Positions 36,801-48,000 of a DNA stretch of 64,000 bases are shown here, piece after piece. The position numbers and the translations under genes are program-made. The stretch is taken from assembly GCF_036345155.1 (NCBI RefSeq), contig NZ_CP107772.1, positions 806,001 to 870,000 on the forward strand, in the 5' to 3' direction. The notes beneath the pieces were generated by a model. It saw nothing but the letters and a program-made list of their open reading frames with translations. It ran no database searches and was not told the origin of the DNA. Within the stretch, counting starts at the first letter, position 1; each line of letters starts with the position of its first letter. Origin of the DNA: Streptomyces sp. NBC_00582 (GTDB lineage Bacteria; Actinomycetota; Actinomycetes; Streptomycetales; Streptomycetaceae).

Positions 36801-39800
36801 GAGACCAACCCCCGTCCCCGCCACCGGCACGCACCCGCTCCAACCGACGGCCGAGGACTCCAGAGGGCCGAAGAGCCACCTGGTCCTCGGTGCCTCCGCC
36901 GAACAGCACACCCATCAGGCGGGTGACGGCGCGGCGGTCGAGGACCTCCGGCAGGTCGATCAGACCACCCCAGCGATCCGGGTACTCCAGAGCCGCCACC
37001 CGGCCCACACCCCACACCGCACCCTGCACCGGATCCACCGGACCGTCCGAACGGCCCACCGACACACCACCACACGTCACCACCCACACCCGGCCACCCA
37101 CACCCACATCCCCCAGCGCCTGAAGCAGGGTGGCGACCGCGGAGGGGCCGAGGGGCAGGCCGTCGGCGTCGGCTCCGGCGAACTGGGCGAAGGCCAGTAC
37201 GCCCTCCACGGGGTGGCCCTCCGTGGCGTCCCGCAGGCGGTCGGCGAGTGCGGCGCGGTCGGTGCGGGCGAGCGTGGGGACGATGGTGACCCGGTCGGGC
37301 CCTCCGAGAGCCGTGGCGAGGGTGGTGACCGCCGGGTCGTCGCCGTCCCGGGCGTCGGGGAGGAGGAACAGCCAGCGGGCGTCGGTGGCGGCCGGGACGG
37401 TGGCCGGCTCGATGGCGGCGGGCTTCCACACCACCTCGTAGGCGAGCGCTTCGACGGCGGTCTCCTGCTGCTGTCGCTTGCGCCAGGAGGCCAGCGCCGG
37501 GACGACCGCGCCGATCTCCTCGGCCGGCAGCCCCAGGGTCCGTGTCAGGGCGTCGACGTCCTCGCACTCGACGGCTTCCCAGAAGCGGTCGTCGACGGTG
37601 TCCGCCGCGGTCCGGGCGTGCGTCTCGGCCGTGCGGACGGCGGCGGTGCCGTGGTCGAGCCAGTAGCGTTCGTGCTGGAAGGCGTAGGTCGGCAGGTCCA
37701 CCGCGCGGGTGGCCGGAGCGGCCCCCAGCGCCGGGGTCCAGTCGACGTCGACGCCATTCACGTACAGCCGGCCGAGGGCGCCGTACAGAGCGGGGACCTC
37801 GGGGCGGTCCTTGCGCAGCGCGGGTACCAGGAGCGGGCCGGGACCTGCGGCCGGGTCGTCGGAGAAGCAGGTGCGGGCGAGGGCGGTGAGGGTGCCGTCG
37901 GCACCGAGTTCGAGGTAGCGGGTGACGCCCTGCTCGCGCAGCCGGCGTACGTCGTCGGCGAAGCGTACGGGCTGCCGGACGTGGGCCGCCCAGTAGCCGG
38001 CCGCGCACAGTTCGCCGGGGTCGGCCAGCGTGCCGGTGACCTCGGAGACGATGGGGATCTGCGGGCGGTGGTAGGTGAGGCTTTCCGCGACGCGCAGGAA
38101 GTCCCCCAGCATGGGCTCCATCAGCGGTGAGTGGAAGGCGTGGCTGACCCGCAACGCGGTGGTCCTGCGGCCGAGGTCCAGGAAGTGTGCGGCGATCCGG
38201 GACACACAGTCCTCCGCGCCGGAGACGACGACGGACTGCGGTCCGTTGACGGCGGCGATGCCGGCCTCGGTCTCCCGCCCGGCCAGCAGGGGCAGCACCT
38301 CCTCCTCCGTGGCCTGCAGCGCGACCATGGCGCCGCCCTCGGGCAGGGCCTGCATGAGCCGGCCGCGGGCCGCGACCAGGCGGCAGGCGTCGTCCAGGGA
38401 CCACACTCCGGCGACATGGGCCGCCGCCAGTTCGCCGATGGAGTGCCCGGCGAGCACGTCGGGGCGGACACCGTACGATTCGAGCAGGCGGAACAGCGCG
38501 ACCTCGAAGGCGAAGAGGGCGGGCTGCGTGAACTCGGTGCGGTTCAGGACCTCTTCGTCGTCGCCGAAGACGATCTCCTTGAGTGGTCGCCCGAGTTCGT
38601 TGTCCAGGTGGGCGCAGACGGAGTCGAAGGCGTCCGCGAAGGCCCCGAACGTGTCGTACAGTTCACGGCCCATGCCGAGCCGCTGCGAGCCCTGTCCCGC
38701 GAAGAGGAAGGCGAGGCCTCCCTCGGAGTCGGCGGTGCCCGCGATCGCGGCGGACGAGGGTTCGCCCCGGCCGACGGCCTTGAGGGCGGTGACGAGGTCG
38801 TCGCGGTCCTCTCCGACCACGGTGGCGCGGTGCTCGAAGGCGGTGCGGGACGTGGCGAGCGCGTGGGCGACCGCGACGGGGGTCAGTTCGGGGCGGGAGT
38901 CGAGGTGCTCGGCCAGCCGGGCGGCCTGGGCGCGCAGCGCTTCGTCGCTGCGGCCGGAGAGCAGCCAGGGCACGGTGGCGGACGGGGAGCGCGGGGCGGG
39001 CGGGGGTTCCGGGGCGTCGGCGGGGAGGGGTTCCTCCAGGACGACATGGGCGTTGGTCCCGCTGAGCCCGAAGGCGGACACGGCGGCGCGCCGCGGCCGG
39101 CCCTCCTCGCCGGCCCACTCCCGCTCCTGCGTGAGGAGCTCGACCGCACCCGCCGACCAGTCCACATGCGACGACGGCGCGTCCACATGCAGCGTGCGCG
39201 GCAGCAGGCCGTGGTTCATGGCCAGCACCATCTTGATCACACCCGCCACACCCGCGGCGGCCTGCGTGTGCCCGATGTTCGACTTCACCGACCCCAGCCA
39301 CAACGGCCGCTCACGGTCCTGCCCGTACGTCGCGATCAGCGCCTGGGCCTCGATCGGATCACCGAGCGTGGTACCCGTGCCATGCGCCTCGACGGCGTCG
39401 ACGTCGGCCGGCGTGAGGCCGGTGCCCGCCAGGGCGGCCCGGATCACCCGCTGTTGCGAGGGGCCGTTGGGGGCGGTGAGACCGTTGGACGCGCCGTCCT
39501 GGTTGACCGCGCTGCCCCGCACCACCGCCAGCACCCGGTGCCCGTTGCGCCGCGCGTCCGACAGCCGCTCCACCAGCAGCATGCCCACGCCCTCGGACCA
39601 GCCGGTGCCGTCGGCGGCCTCCGCGAAGGCCTTGCACCGGCCGTCCTCGGCGAGCCCCCGCTGCCGCGAGAACTCCACGAAGGCCCCCGGCGTGGACATC
39701 ACCGTGACCCCACCGGCCAGCGCCAGATCGCACTCGCCGCCCCGAAGCGCCTGCACCGCCAGGTGCAGGGCGACCAGGGAGGAGGAACAGGCGGTGTCCA

Positions 39801-42800
39801 GGGTGACGGCGGGACCCTCCAGGCCGAGCGCGTACGACACCCGGCCCGAGGCCAGGCTCGCCGCGCTGCCGGTGAGCAGATGGCCGCGTACGTCGTCAGG
39901 GACCTCGGTGAGCGTCGCGCCGTAGCCCTGGTGGCCGCAGCCGACGAACAGGCCGGTGCGGCTGCCGCGCAGCGAGCGCGGGTCGAGGCCGGCCCGCTCG
40001 ACGGTCTCCCAGGAGACTTCGAGGAGCAGGCGTTGCTGGGGGTCGATGGCGACGGCCTCGCGGGGCGAGATGCCGAAGAAGGCGGCGTCGAAGGCGTCGG
40101 CGTCGGACAGGAAGCCGCCCTCGTTGACGTAACTGGTGCCGGGGCGCTGCGCGTCGGGGTCGTACAGCGCGTCGAGGTCCCAGCCTCGGTCGGCCGGGAA
40201 GGAGCCGATGGCGTCACCGCCCCGTACCAGGAGGTCCCACAGGTCCTCGGGCGAGGTGATGCGGCCGGGGAGCCGGCAGGCCATGGCGACGATCGCGATC
40301 GGTTCGTCGTCGCGGCCGGCGCCCGCCGGGACCGGGACCGCGCCGGGCGCGTGGTGAGCGGACGGCAGGGTGCCGTCGTCGAGCGCGCTCATCAGGTGAT
40401 CGGCGAGGGCGAGGGGCGTCGGGTGGTCGAAGGCCAGGGTCGTCGGCAGGGTGAGGCCGGTGGCGGTGGCCAGGAGGTTGCGCAGTTCGACGGCGGTGAG
40501 CGAGTCGAAGCCGCAGTCCTGGAAGGCACGGGCCGGCTGGATGCTCTCCGCAGTCGGATGGCCGAGGGCGGTGGCCGCGCTGCGCCGCACCAGCTTCAGC
40601 AGCAGCCGGCGGCGCTCGGCGGCTCCCAGCGGGGCGAGTTCCGCGCGCAGGCCGCCGCCGTGTCCGGTGGTGGCGTCCTGGGCGGCCGTCATGGCTTGGA
40701 CGGCCTCCGGGATACGGCTCAGCAGGGCGCCGCCCGGCAGTCCCCGGCGTCCGGTGGCGATCCTGGCCCAGTCGATGTCGCAGACCAGCGCCCAGGTGTC
40801 GTCGTGGGCGAGGAGGCTGCCGAGGGCGGTGAGCGCGGGTTCGACCTCCATGGGGGTGAGGCCGCCGCGCCGCAACCGGGTCAGTACGGCGGGGTCGTCG
40901 GCCATGCCGCCGCCCGCCCAGGGGCCCCAGGCGACGGAGGTGGCCGCGAGTCCCGCGGCGCGGCGCTGTCGGGCCAGGGCGTCGAGGTAGGCGTTGCCGG
41001 CCGCGTACCCGGCCTGTCCCGCCGAGCCGAGCGCACCGGCGATGGACGAGAAGAGCACGAAGGCGGTGAGGGGGGTGTCGAGGTTGCGGGTGGCCTCGTC
41101 GAGGTTGGCCGCCGCGCGCAGCTTGGCGCGCAGGACGGTGGCGTAACGCTCGGGGTCCATCGCGGTGAGCGGTGCGTCGTCGAGGACGCCCGCGATGTGC
41201 AGCACCGCGGTCAGCGGCCGGTCGGCCGGGACGGTGGCGAGCAGTTCGTGCAGCGCGGCCCGGTCGGCGGGGTCGCAGGCGGCGATCGTGACCCGGGTGC
41301 CCGACTGCTCCAGTTCCTGCCGCAGTTCGTCGGCACCGGGTGCCGACGGGCCGCGGCGACCGACGAGCAGGAGATGCTCGGCGCCCTCCCGGGCCAGGTG
41401 GCGTGCCACATGGGCGCCGATGATCCCGGTGCCGCCGGTGATGAGCGTGGTTCCGGTGAACCGCGGTGCGGGACGGGTCTCGTCGCCGTCCCGGGTGACA
41501 CGCGTCAGCCTGCGGGTGAAGACCGCCGCGTCGCGTACCGCGAGCTCGTTGTCGTCGCCCGGCTCCGCGAGGGACGCGACGAGCCGGGCGAGTGCCCGCC
41601 GGTCCGGTCGCTGCGGCAGGTCGACGAGGCCGGCCCACAGGTCCGAGTGCTCGACGGCCGCGGTCCGGCCGAGACCCCAGGTGGTGGCCTGCACCGGCCG
41701 GGTCAGCAGGTCGGTGGCGCCGACGGACACCGCCGACCGGGTGGCGGCCCACAGCCGTGCGGTGGTGCCGCTCCCGGCGAGCGCCTGCACCAGCAGGGTG
41801 TTGAGGTGCAGTCCCAGAGGTACGTCGGCGTGGACGGTGTGGGGTGTTTCGGTGAGGGCGAGCACCGACAGCAGCTGGAGCGGTCCGTCGCGGTGTGCCG
41901 CGGCCTCGGTGAGGGCCTCCGCGATCCGGGTGCGGTCCGCGTCGGCGGCCACGGCGAAGGGGCTCGCGTCCGCTCCGGCGGCGGTGAACGCCTCGGCCAG
42001 GGCCTCGGCCGTCGCGGCGGCGTCCGGGTCGTCGGCGCAGAAGGGCACCAGCCAGACACCGGTCGGGGTAGCCGTGGGAGACGGCAGGGGTGTCCAGTTC
42101 TCCCGGTGCTGCCAGAACTCGGCGGCGGCGCGCCGCATGCTGTCGTGGTGCCAGGACGTGAGGGCGGGGAGTACGGGTGCCAGGACGTCCGGGTCGAGCG
42201 CCAGCCGCTCGGCGAGGTCGCGGACGTCACCCTTGCGGACGGCGGCCCAGAAAGCGGAGTCGACGGGCTGCGCCGGTCCGCCCTGCTGGTCGGAGGGGGC
42301 CTCGGCCGGCCAGTACCGGGTGCGCTGGAAGGCGTAGGTGGGCAGCTCGACAGGGCGCGCCGCGGGGAACAGCGCGGACCAGTCCGGGCTGTGTCCGTGC
42401 GCGTGCAGGGTGCCGACCGCAGCGAGCAGGCCGGCCGGCTCCGGCCCGTCCTTGCGCAGTGCGGGCACCACCATGTGCGGTGGCGTCGCTCCGTCCGGTT
42501 CCCCGGTCGTGGAGGGCAGCAGCGCCAGGGCGAGGGCGGAGAGGGTGCCGTCCGGACCGAGTTCGACGGTGCGGGTGACGTTCTGGTCGGCGAGGGTGTG
42601 GAGGGCGTCGGCGTACCGGACGGTGCGGCGGACGTGCTGGACCCAGTGCTCCGGGGACATCAGTTCCTCGGCGCTCGCGGCCTCTCCGGTGACCGTGGAG
42701 ACGACGGGCAGGGTCGGACGCGCGTACGACAGCCTTTCGGCCACCGTACGGAACTCGGCCAGCATCGGTTCCATCAGCGGGGAGTGGAAGGCGTGGCTCA

Positions 42801-45012
42801 CCCGCAGGGCGGTCGTCTTGCGGCCCTCGGTCCGGAAGGAGGCGGCCACCTCCTCCACCGCGCCGCCGTCACCGGCGATCACCACGGAACGCGGGCCGTT
42901 GACCGCGGCGAGGCCCACCTGGGCACCGAGCAGGGGCAGCACCTCCTCCTCGGACGCCTCGAGGGCGATCATCGCCCCGCCCTCGGGCAGGGCCTGCATC
43001 AGCCGGCCGCGCGCCACGACCAGACGGCACGCGTCGGCCAACGACCACACCCCCGCCACATGGGCGGCGGCGATCTCACCGATCGAATGCCCGGCGAGGA
43101 CGTCCGGCCGTACGCCCCAGGACTCCAGCAGCCGGAACAGGGCCACTTCGAGGGCGAACAGCGCGGGCTGCGCGAACTCCGTCCGGTTCAGCCGGTCGGC
43201 GTCCTCACCGAACACCACCTCCCGCAGATCGAAGGGCAGTTCCGCGTCCACCGCGTCGAAGGTCTCCGCGAAGACGGTGTACGTCTCGTACAACTCCCGT
43301 CCCATGCCGAGGCGTTGGGAACCCTGCCCGGCGAACAGGAACGCGGTGCGCCCCCTCAGCGCCGTACCCCGCACCACCCGCGCGTCCGTCTCACCCGACG
43401 CCAACGCGGCCAGCCCCGCCCGCAGATCCTCCGCATCCGAGCCCACGACCACCGCACGGTCCTCGAACACCGACCGTGTCACCGCCAGCGACCAGCCCAC
43501 ATCGACGGCGGAACCCTCCACTCCCTCCAGGAGCCTCGCCGCCTGCGCCCGCAACGCCCGCTCCCCACGCCCGGACACCGGCCACACCGACAGCCCGCCA
43601 CCGGCACCCTCACCGGACCGTGTGGGCTCCTCGACCGGCCCCGCCTCCTCCAGCACCACATGCGCGTTGGTGCCGGAGATACCGAAGGACGACACGCCGG
43701 CCCGGCGCGGGCGGTCCTCGGCGTGGGGCCAGTCGCGCGGTTCCTCCAGGAGGCTCACGTCGCCCGCCGCCCAGTCGACGTGCGTGGACGGCGCGTCGAC
43801 GTGCAGGGTGCTCGGCAGCAGGCCGTGCTGCATCGCCAGCACCATCTTCATGACGCCCGCCACCCCCGCGGCGGCCTGGGTGTGCCCGATGTTCGACTTC
43901 ACCGAGCCCAGCCACAGGGGTCGTTCACGGTTCTGGCCGTAGGTGGCGAGCAGCGCCTGGGCCTCGATCGGGTCACCGAGGGTGGTTCCGGTGCCATGGG
44001 CCTCCACCGCGTCCACGTCGGCGGCCGACAGCCCCGCGCTCGCCAGCGCCGCCCGGATCACCCGCTGCTGCGAGGGACCGTTCGGCGCCGTCAGACCGTT
44101 GGAGGCGCCGTCCTGGTTGACGGCGCTGCCCCGGATCACGGCCAGTACCCGGTGCCCGTTGCGCCGCGCGTCCGACAGCCGCTCCAGCAGCAGCAGACCC
44201 GCGCCCTCGCCCCAGCCGGTGCCGTCCGCCGCGTCGGCGAAGGGCTTGCAGCGGCCGTCGGTGGCCATGCCGCCCTGGCGGCTGAACTCGACGAAGGCGC
44301 CGGGAGTGGACATCACGGCGACGCCGCCCGCCAGCGCCAGGGAGCACTCGCCGGCCCGCAGGGCGTGGGCGGCCAGGTGCAGCGCGACCAGGGAGGAGGA
44401 GCAGGCCGTGTCCACCGTGATGGCCGGGCCCTCCAGGCCCAGGGTGTAGGCGACGCGCCCGGAGACGACGCTGCCGGTGTTGCCGGTGAGGATGTGGCCC
44501 TCGACGCCGTCGGGGACGTCGCGCAGCACGGAGCCGTACTCCTGGTTGCTGCAACCGACGAAGACACCGGTGCTGCTGCCGCGCAGGGCGGCGGGGGCGA
44601 TGCCCGCGCGTTCCACGGTCTCCCAGGCGACCTCGAGCAGCAGTCGCTGCTGCGGGTCCATGGCGAGGGCCTCGCGGGGCGAGATGCCGAAGAAGTCGGC
44701 GTCGAAGCGGTCGGCGCCGTGGACGAAGCCGCCCTGGACGGCCGCGCTGCCGCGACCGGTCGTCTCCTGTCCGAACAGGGCGTCGAGGTCCCAGCCGCGG
44801 TCGGTGGGGAAGCCCGTCATGGCGTCGGTGCCGTCCGCGAGCAGACGCCAGAAGTCCTCGGGTGTGTCGGCTCCGCCCGGCCAGCGGCAGGCCATGGCGA
44901 CGATGGCGACCGGCTCGGTCATCGCCTCCTGCAACCGCTGGTTGTGCTTGCGCAGCCGTTCGTTCTCCCGGAGCGAGGCACGGAGGGCTTCGACGACTTT
45001 TTCGGAGGACAT
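30886..45012 (-). CDS. Modular type I polyketide synthase PKS-2, three modules (w3-w5)
   Basis: Cytosolic PKS of about 4,708 residues that adds three malonate units, each reduced only to the hydroxyl level. Order: docking coiled coil (1-31, [14 protein letters not shown]); KS 31-450, AT 555-890, KR 1185-1370, ACP near 1490; KS 1570-1995, AT 2100-2440, KR 2735-2920, ACP near 3045; KS 3118-3540, AT 3650-3985, KR 4270-4455, ACP near 4570; C-terminal docking segment ending [15 protein letters not shown]. All ATs carry GHSIGE and HAFH (malonyl). KRs of w3 and w4 have LDD (B-type); that of w5 has Trp in GVWGSGGQ and no LDD (A-type). ATG 45012 is chosen over upstream in-frame starts because GGAG (45019-45022) sits six bases before it and the protein then begins with a standard docking helix. 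It starts 76 bases after PKS-1. Confidence 0.97.
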   Translation of the reverse strand: MSSEKVVEALRASLRENERLRKHNQRLQEAMTEPVAIVAMACRWPGGADTPEDFWRLLADGTDAMTGFPTDRGWDLDALFGQETTGRGSAAVQGGFVHGADRFDADFFGISPREALAMDPQQRLLLEVAWETVERAGIAPAALRGSSTGVFVGCSNQEYGSVLRDVPDGVEGHILTGNTGSVVSGRVAYTLGLEGPAITVDTACSSSLVALHLAAHALRAGECSLALAGGVAVMSTPGAFVEFSRQGGMATDGRCKPFADAADGTGWGEGAGLLLLERLSDARRNGHRVLAVIRGSAVNQDGASNGLTAPNGPSQQRVIRAALASAGLSAADVDAVEAHGTGTTLGDPIEAQALLATYGQNRERPLWLGSVKSNIGHTQAAAGVAGVMKMVLAMQHGLLPSTLHVDAPSTHVDWAAGDVSLLEEPRDWPHAEDRPRRAGVSSFGISGTNAHVVLEEAGPVEEPTRSGEGAGGGLSVWPVSGRGERALRAQAARLLEGVEGSAVDVGWSLAVTRSVFEDRAVVVGSDAEDLRAGLAALASGETDARVVRGTALRGRTAFLFAGQGSQRLGMGRELYETYTVFAETFDAVDAELPFDLREVVFGEDADRLNRTEFAQPALFALEVALFRLLESWGVRPDVLAGHSIGEIAAAHVAGVWSLADACRLVVARGRLMQALPEGGAMIALEASEEEVLPLLGAQVGLAAVNGPRSVVIAGDGGAVEEVAASFRTEGRKTTALRVSHAFHSPLMEPMLAEFRTVAERLSYARPTLPVVSTVTGEAASAEELMSPEHWVQHVRRTVRYADALHTLADQNVTRTVELGPDGTLSALALALLPSTTGEPDGATPPHMVVPALRKDGPEPAGLLAAVGTLHAHGHSPDWSALFPAARPVELPTYAFQRTRYWPAEAPSDQQGGPAQPVDSAFWAAVRKGDVRDLAERLALDPDVLAPVLPALTSWHHDSMRRAAAEFWQHRENWTPLPSPTATPTGVWLVPFCADDPDAAATAEALAEAFTAAGADASPFAVAADADRTRIAEALTEAAAHRDGPLQLLSVLALTETPHTVHADVPLGLHLNTLLVQALAGSGTTARLWAATRSAVSVGATDLLTRPVQATTWGLGRTAAVEHSDLWAGLVDLPQRPDRRALARLVASLAEPGDDNELAVRDAAVFTRRLTRVTRDGDETRPAPRFTGTTLITGGTGIIGAHVARHLAREGAEHLLLVGRRGPSAPGADELRQELEQSGTRVTIAACDPADRAALHELLATVPADRPLTAVLHIAGVLDDAPLTAMDPERYATVLRAKLRAAANLDEATRNLDTPLTAFVLFSSIAGALGSAGQAGYAAGNAYLDALARQRRAAGLAATSVAWGPWAGGGMADDPAVLTRLRRGGLTPMEVEPALTALGSLLAHDDTWALVCDIDWARIATGRRGLPGGALLSRIPEAVQAMTAAQDATTGHGGGLRAELAPLGAAERRRLLLKLVRRSAATALGHPTAESIQPARAFQDCGFDSLTAVELRNLLATATGLTLPTTLAFDHPTPLALADHLMSALDDGTLPSAHHAPGAVPVPAGAGRDDEPIAIVAMACRLPGRITSPEDLWDLLVRGGDAIGSFPADRGWDLDALYDPDAQRPGTSYVNEGGFLSDADAFDAAFFGISPREAVAIDPQQRLLLEVSWETVERAGLDPRSLRGSRTGLFVGCGHQGYGATLTEVPDDVRGHLLTGSAASLASGRVSYALGLEGPAVTLDTACSSSLVALHLAVQALRGGECDLALAGGVTVMSTPGAFVEFSRQRGLAEDGRCKAFAEAADGTGWSEGVGMLLVERLSDARRNGHRVLAVVRGSAVNQDGASNGLTAPNGPSQQRVIRAALAGTGLTPADVDAVEAHGTGTTLGDPIEAQALIATYGQDRERPLWLGSVKSNIGHTQAAAGVAGVIKMVLAMNHGLLPRTLHVDAPSSHVDWSAGAVELLTQEREWAGEEGRPRRAAVSAFGLSGTNAHVVLEEPLPADAPEPPPAPRSPSATVPWLLSGRSDEALRAQAARLAEHLDSRPELTPVAVAHALATSRTAFEHRATVVGEDRDDLVTALKAVGRGEPSSAAIAGTADSEGGLAFLFAGQGSQRLGMGRELYDTFGAFADAFDSVCAHLDNELGRPLKEIVFGDDEEVLNRTEFTQPALFAFEVALFRLLESYGVRPDVLAGHSIGELAAAHVAGVWSLDDACRLVAARGRLMQALPEGGAMVALQATEEEVLPLLAGRETEAGIAAVNGPQSVVVSGAEDCVSRIAAHFLDLGRRTTALRVSHAFHSPLMEPMLGDFLRVAESLTYHRPQIPIVSEVTGTLADPGELCAAGYWAAHVRQPVRFADDVRRLREQGVTRYLELGADGTLTALARTCFSDDPAAGPGPLLVPALRKDRPEVPALYGALGRLYVNGVDVDWTPALGAAPATRAVDLPTYAFQHERYWLDHGTAAVRTAETHARTAADTVDDRFWEAVECEDVDALTRTLGLPAEEIGAVVPALASWRKRQQQETAVEALAYEVVWKPAAIEPATVPAATDARWLFLLPDARDGDDPAVTTLATALGGPDRVTIVPTLARTDRAALADRLRDATEGHPVEGVLAFAQFAGADADGLPLGPSAVATLLQALGDVGVGGRVWVVTCGGVSVGRSDGPVDPVQGAVWGVGRVAALEYPDRWGGLIDLPEVLDRRAVTRLMGVLFGGGTEDQVALRPSGVLGRRLERVRAGGGDGGWSPRGTVLITGGTGALGARVARWVAVEGAGHVVLTSRRGLGAPGAVELRDELVGLGVRVSVVECDAADRGALAGVLAEYPVDAVVHTAGVLDDGVIDALTPERFATVLRAKALGALHLDELTRDRDLDAFVLFSSISGTLGTTGQGNYASANAFLDTLAQRRRAAGLPATSIVWGPWADGGMADEEVVHWRMHRGGILPLQPALGVLALHRAVAEPRPVVMVADIHWSEFAPFFTITRPSPLIESLPEAHAAVESAGAASERFGRGDGSVLRDQLIGLTPAEQERVLLEVVRFCAAGVLGYAGAAAVPAERAFRDLGVDSLTAVELRGTLAMATGIPLAATLVFDYPTPVLLTRHLREQLLGDAAEAEAVAPTPADVVSGDDPVVIVGMACRFPGGVRDPEGLWRLLSEGADAVGPFPADRSWDLTALYDPDAERRGTSYVDVGAFLEGVGGFDAGFFGMSPREALATDPQQRLLLESSWEALERAGIAPGGLRGSRTGVFAGTNGQDYTGLLLASGEDFEGHVGTGNAASVLSGRVSYVLGLEGPAVTVDTACSSSLVALHLAVQALRSGECDLALAGGVTVMSTPGAFVEFSRQRGLAVDGRCKAFAEGADGTGWGEGVGVLVVERLSDARRNGHRVLAVVAGSAVNQDGASNGLTAPNGPSQQRVIRAALAAGGLAPGDVDAVEAHGTGTALGDPIEAQALIATYGQDRERPLWLGSVKSNIGHTQAAAGVAGVIKMVLAMQHGLLPRTLHVDAPSSHVDWSAGAVELLTQEREWAGEEGRPRRAAVSAFGVSGTNAHVVLEQPVGGEPSAASRGEAPVSSVVPWVVSARSRAALREQASRLVEFVAGVGAVDVAGIGGSLVRSRSVFEHRAVVWGADREELLDGLEAVAAGESAAGVVTGEVGEGGRTAFLFAGQGSQRLGMGRELYEEYPVFADAFDAVCAHLDTELPRPLREVVFGDEDDVLNRTEFAQPALFALEVALFRLLESWGVRPDVLAGHSIGEIAAAHVAGVWSLADACRLVVARGRLMQALPAGGAMVAVQASEDEVLPLLNDEVGVAAVNGPRAVVVSGTAEAVGEIADHFRGEGRKVTALRVSHAFHSPLMEPMLDEFRAVAESLTYEQPRIPLVSTVSGATAAEELMSPDYWVEHVRATVRFAAAVSTLDGQEGVRRFLELGPDGTLTALAQAVADDESGIDRDPPVFVTALRKDRPETRSVLSALAGVFVSGGTVDWSAMLGGDGVGTPGLPTYAFQHQRYWPEVVRREPVVGGGEVDARFWEAVEREDLEALAGALELEEEVVGAVLPALTSWRRQSQEQAEADRCRYQVRWAPVAGVPRDAVLQGRWLAVVPEGFDADTWAVSVQEALGAAGADVEYWTCDPRADRAQLAARLKDLPSVAGVVSLLALSGEVSGDGVPVAVSGSLALIQALGDAGVTAPLWVLTQGAVMVGRADTAVDPVRSAVWGLGRVAALEAPGRWGGLVDLPAALDDTTGNALVAVLAGVGVEDQVAVRGSGVFGRRLERVAAGGDGGWSPRGTVLITGGTGVLGARVARWVVAEGAGHVVLAGRRGLGAPGAVELREELAAAGARVSVVACDVSDRAAVEGLLAEYPVDAVVHAAGAVVNVPLGEVGAGDLAEVWSGKVAGAVHLDAVLGDRVLDAFVVFSSIAGVWGSGGQAGYAAANAALDALVQARRVRGLVGTSVAWGPWAGGGMAAGGEVVEALRRRGLVALDPGRAVRELGRVVAGEDPVVVVADVEWERFAPAYTSVRPSVLLAGLPEAHTTPTTGAASGLQDGTRDAGLREKLGRLSADERGQALLDAVRRRAAEVLGHEDTGGVGSGQAFRELGVDSLTAVELRNRLAADTGLKLPSTLVFDYPTPRHLAAFLEAELFGAEEAESETVLAAELDRLAATISRLSPDNSARTLAKARLRSMLTELGDQSEGDPKASVSQHLEAASDDEIFDFINRELGRS
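31442..32318. repeat. 877-bp near-perfect repeat over KR of w5
   Basis: Partner of 21851-22727, with about 99.5 % identity by eye. The sequence after 32318 diverges at once from that after 22727. Confidence 0.85.
33436..33906. repeat. About 470-bp AT repeat in w5
   Basis: Partner of 28435-28905. It runs from before the HAFH motif to the start of the AT (EFAQPALF region); the flanking sequence differs. Confidence 0.8.
35690..40305 (-). other. PKS module w4: KS-AT(malonyl)-KR(B)-ACP
   Basis: Boundaries approximate. [10 protein letters not shown] near 39785; AT GHSIGE near 38440 and HAFH near 38135; [10 protein letters not shown] near 36780 with [18 protein letters not shown] near 35850. Predicted to leave a B-type hydroxyl. 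The KR and KS are close copies of those in w6. Confidence 0.9.
40330..44925 (-). other. PKS module w3: KS-AT(malonyl)-KR-ACP
   Basis: Boundaries approximate. [10 protein letters not shown] near 44400; AT GHSIGE near 43085 and HAFH near 42790; [10 protein letters not shown] near 41430 with GVLDD (B-type) and no Trp at the A-type position; [14 protein letters not shown] near 40510. Predicted to leave a D-configured (B-type) hydroxyl. Part of its AT region is nearly identical to that of w1. Confidence 0.9.
42965..43590. repeat. About 625-bp AT/linker repeat in w3
   Basis: Nearly identical to 55092-55717 in the w1 AT (offset 12127). It covers the N-terminal part of the AT, including GHSIGE, and the KS-AT linker. 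Confidence 0.75.
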
Positions 45013-45088
45013 GCTCAGCTCCACACTTCGCGCTTCGAGGCAGACAGGGGGCCAGACGGGCTGGCGGGGATCGGACGGGGGCACACGC

Positions 45089-48000
45089 TCAGTCGTCGGC
45101 GCCCAGGGCCATCCGGACGAGGTCGTCGACGTCCATGGCGTCGACGTCCGCGTCGGTGCCGTCGGCCGGGGCCGGAGGCTCCTGACCGGGGCGGCCGGCG
45201 GAGGCGGGGGCGGACGCGAGGTCCATCAGCGCGTCCAGCAGCCCCGACTCGCGGAACCTGGTGATCGGGATGGACGTCAGCAGCCTGCGGATGGCCGCCT
45301 CGTCGGGTTCGCCCGGGCCGGGGATGGCGGTGCCCGGCGCGGCCGGGCCGTCGTCCGTTCCGGCCGCGAAGTGCTCCCGGCCGAGATGGTCGGCGAGCGC
45401 GGCGGGCGTGGGGTAGTCGAAGACCAGGGTGGCGGGCAGCAGGACTCCGGTGGCGGCGTTCATCCGGTTGCGCAGCTCGACGGCGGTGAGCGAGTCGAAG
45501 CCGAGTTCCTTGAAGGACTGGTCCGGGTCGACGCGGGCGGCGGAGGCGTGTCCCAGGACGGCGGCGACCTGGCGGCAGACCTCCTCGGCCAGCCTGCGGT
45601 GCCGGTCGGCCGCGCCGAGCCCGGTCAGTTCGGCGGCGAGGTCCCCGCTGTCGCCGGGCCGGCCCGCGAGGGTGCGCTCGGCGACGGCGCGGCGCGTGCG
45701 GGCCAGGCCGGCCAGCAGGGGCGGTACCGGGCCCTCGGCCCCGAGCCGGGTCGCGTCCACCGACATCGGCAGCCGGACCGCCGCCGGCTGGTCCAGGGCC
45801 TCGGTGAAGAGGGCCAGCCCCTCCTTGGGGGTGAGGGCCGGCAGTCCGGCGCGTTCCATGCGGCGCAGGTCGGCGTCACCGAGGCCGCTGGTCATGCCGG
45901 TGGCCTGGGACCAGGGTCCCCAGGGCAGGGACAGTGCGGGCAGGCCGAGCGCGTGCCGGTGCTCGGCGAGGGCGTCGAGGAAGGCGTTCGCCGCGGCGTA
46001 GTTGGCCTGGCCGGGGGCGCCCAGGGTGCCGGCGACCGAGGAGAACAGGACGAACGCGGCCAGGTCCAGGGGGCGGGTGAGGTCGTGGAGGTGGGCGGCG
46101 GCGTCCAGCTTGGGGCGCAGTACGGCGGCCAGGCGTTCGGGGGTGAGGTGGTCCACGACCGTGTCGTCGAGGACGCCGGCGGCGTGGACGACGGCGGTCA
46201 GCGGATGCCCGTCGGGTACGGAGGCGAGGAGTGCGCGGACCTGGTCGCGGTCGGCGACGTCCGCGGCCCGGACGCGCACCTCGGCGCCCAGCTCCTCGAG
46301 TTCGGTGACGAGGGGTGCGGCCTCGGGGGCGTCGGGTCCGCGGCGTGAGGCGAGCAGCAGGTGACGTACGCCGTGCTCGGTGACCAGGTGGCGGGCGAGC
46401 AGGGCTCCCAGGCCGCCCGTGCCGCCGGTGATGAGGACGGTGCCGTTCGGGTCGAGCGGTGCGGGGACGGTGAGGACGACCTTGCCGATGTGGCGGGCCT
46501 GTGACATGTGGCGGAAGGCCTGCGGCGCGCGGCGTACGTCCCACGGGGTGACGGGCAGCGGGGTCAGCACCCCGGTCTCGAACAGGTCGACGAGTGCCGT
46601 GAGCATCTCGCCGATGCGGTCGGGTCCGGCCTCGATGAGGTCGAACGCCCGGTAGTGGACGCCGGGATGGCGGGCGGCGACGACGTCGGGGTCGCGGACG
46701 TCCGTCTTGCCCATCTCCAGGAAGGTTCCGCCGGGGGGCAGCAACCGCAGGGAGGCGTCGACGAACTCGCCGGCCAGGGAGTCCAGGACGAGGTCGACGC
46801 CGCGGTCGCCGGTCGCGGCGCGGAAGGCGGCCTCGAAGGACAGGTCGCGGGAGGAGGCGATGTGCGGGTCGTCCAGTCCGGCGGCGCGCAGGGCGTCCCA
46901 TTTTCCGGGGCTCGCGGTGGCGTACACCTCGGCGCCGAGGTGACGGGCGAGCTGGGTGGCGGCCATGCCGACGCCGCCGGCCGCCGCGTGCACGAGGACG
47001 GTGTGGCCCTCGCTCACTTTGCCGAGGTCGACGAGGGCGTAGTAGGCGGTGAGGAAGACGATGGGCACGGTCGCCGCCTGGGCGAACGTCCAGCCGTCCG
47101 GGATCCGGGCGACGGTGCGGGCGTCGGCCACCGCCACGGGCCCGTAGGCGGCGGGGAACATGCCCATGACGCGGTCGCCGACGGCGAGGCCGGTCACCCC
47201 GGAGCCGACCTCGGTGATCACTCCGGCTCCCTCCAGACCGAAGTCGCGGGCCGGGCCGGGGTACATGCCGAGGGCGTTGAGCACGTCGCGGAAGTTGACT
47301 CCGGCGGCGCGGACGGCGATCCGTATCTCGCCGTCGGCGAGGGGGCGTTCGGCGTCCGGTGCGGCGACGAGTTCGAGGCCGTCCAGGGTGCCCTTGCGGA
47401 CCATGTCCAGCCGCCAGGCCGTGGTGGATCCGGTGTGCGGGGGGTGCAGGGCGTCGGCCGGGTCGGTGCGGGCGATCCGCGGGACGTGCACGGAGCCCTC
47501 GCGCAGGGCGAGTTGGGGGTCGGCGTGGCCGAGCGCGGCGGGCAGGGCGGCCAGTGAGGCGGCCGCGGTGTCGGTGTCGACGAGGACGAACCGGCCGGGG
47601 TGCTCGGACTGGGCCGAGCGGACCAGGCCCCAGGCCGCCGCGGCGGCCGGGTGGCGTACGCCGGGGCCGGCGGGCCCGTCCGGCATGAGCGCCTCACGGG
47701 TCACCAGCACCAGCCGGGTCGCGTCCAGCCGTCGCTCGGCCTGCAACCGCCCTACGAGGGCGAGGGCGTGCTGTGCCGCCGCGTGTCCCGCCCGGTCCAG
47801 CGGGCCGTCGTCGTGGGGCAGGACGGCGAGTACGGTGCCGGGCGCGCCGTCGGCGGCCGCCAGGGCGGTGAGGTCGGCGGCCTCGGTGACGTCGGCGGCG
47901 ACTCCGGCGGCGGTGAGCAGGGCGGCGAACTCCCGGCCGGCGTCGTCGCCGAGGACGGTGAGCCGGTCCGGGGCCGGCCGGTCGCCGGTGGCGGGCCGCG

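Larger units (their letters stand above)
31442..39850. repeat. Two-module duplication, copy B (w4 KS to w5 KR)
   Basis: Partner of 21851-30250. It lies in PKS-2, so the two copies are consecutive in assembly order (w4-w5, w6-w7) with the PKS-2/PKS-3 gene break between them. Both copies carry the same KR pattern, B then A. Confidence 0.8.
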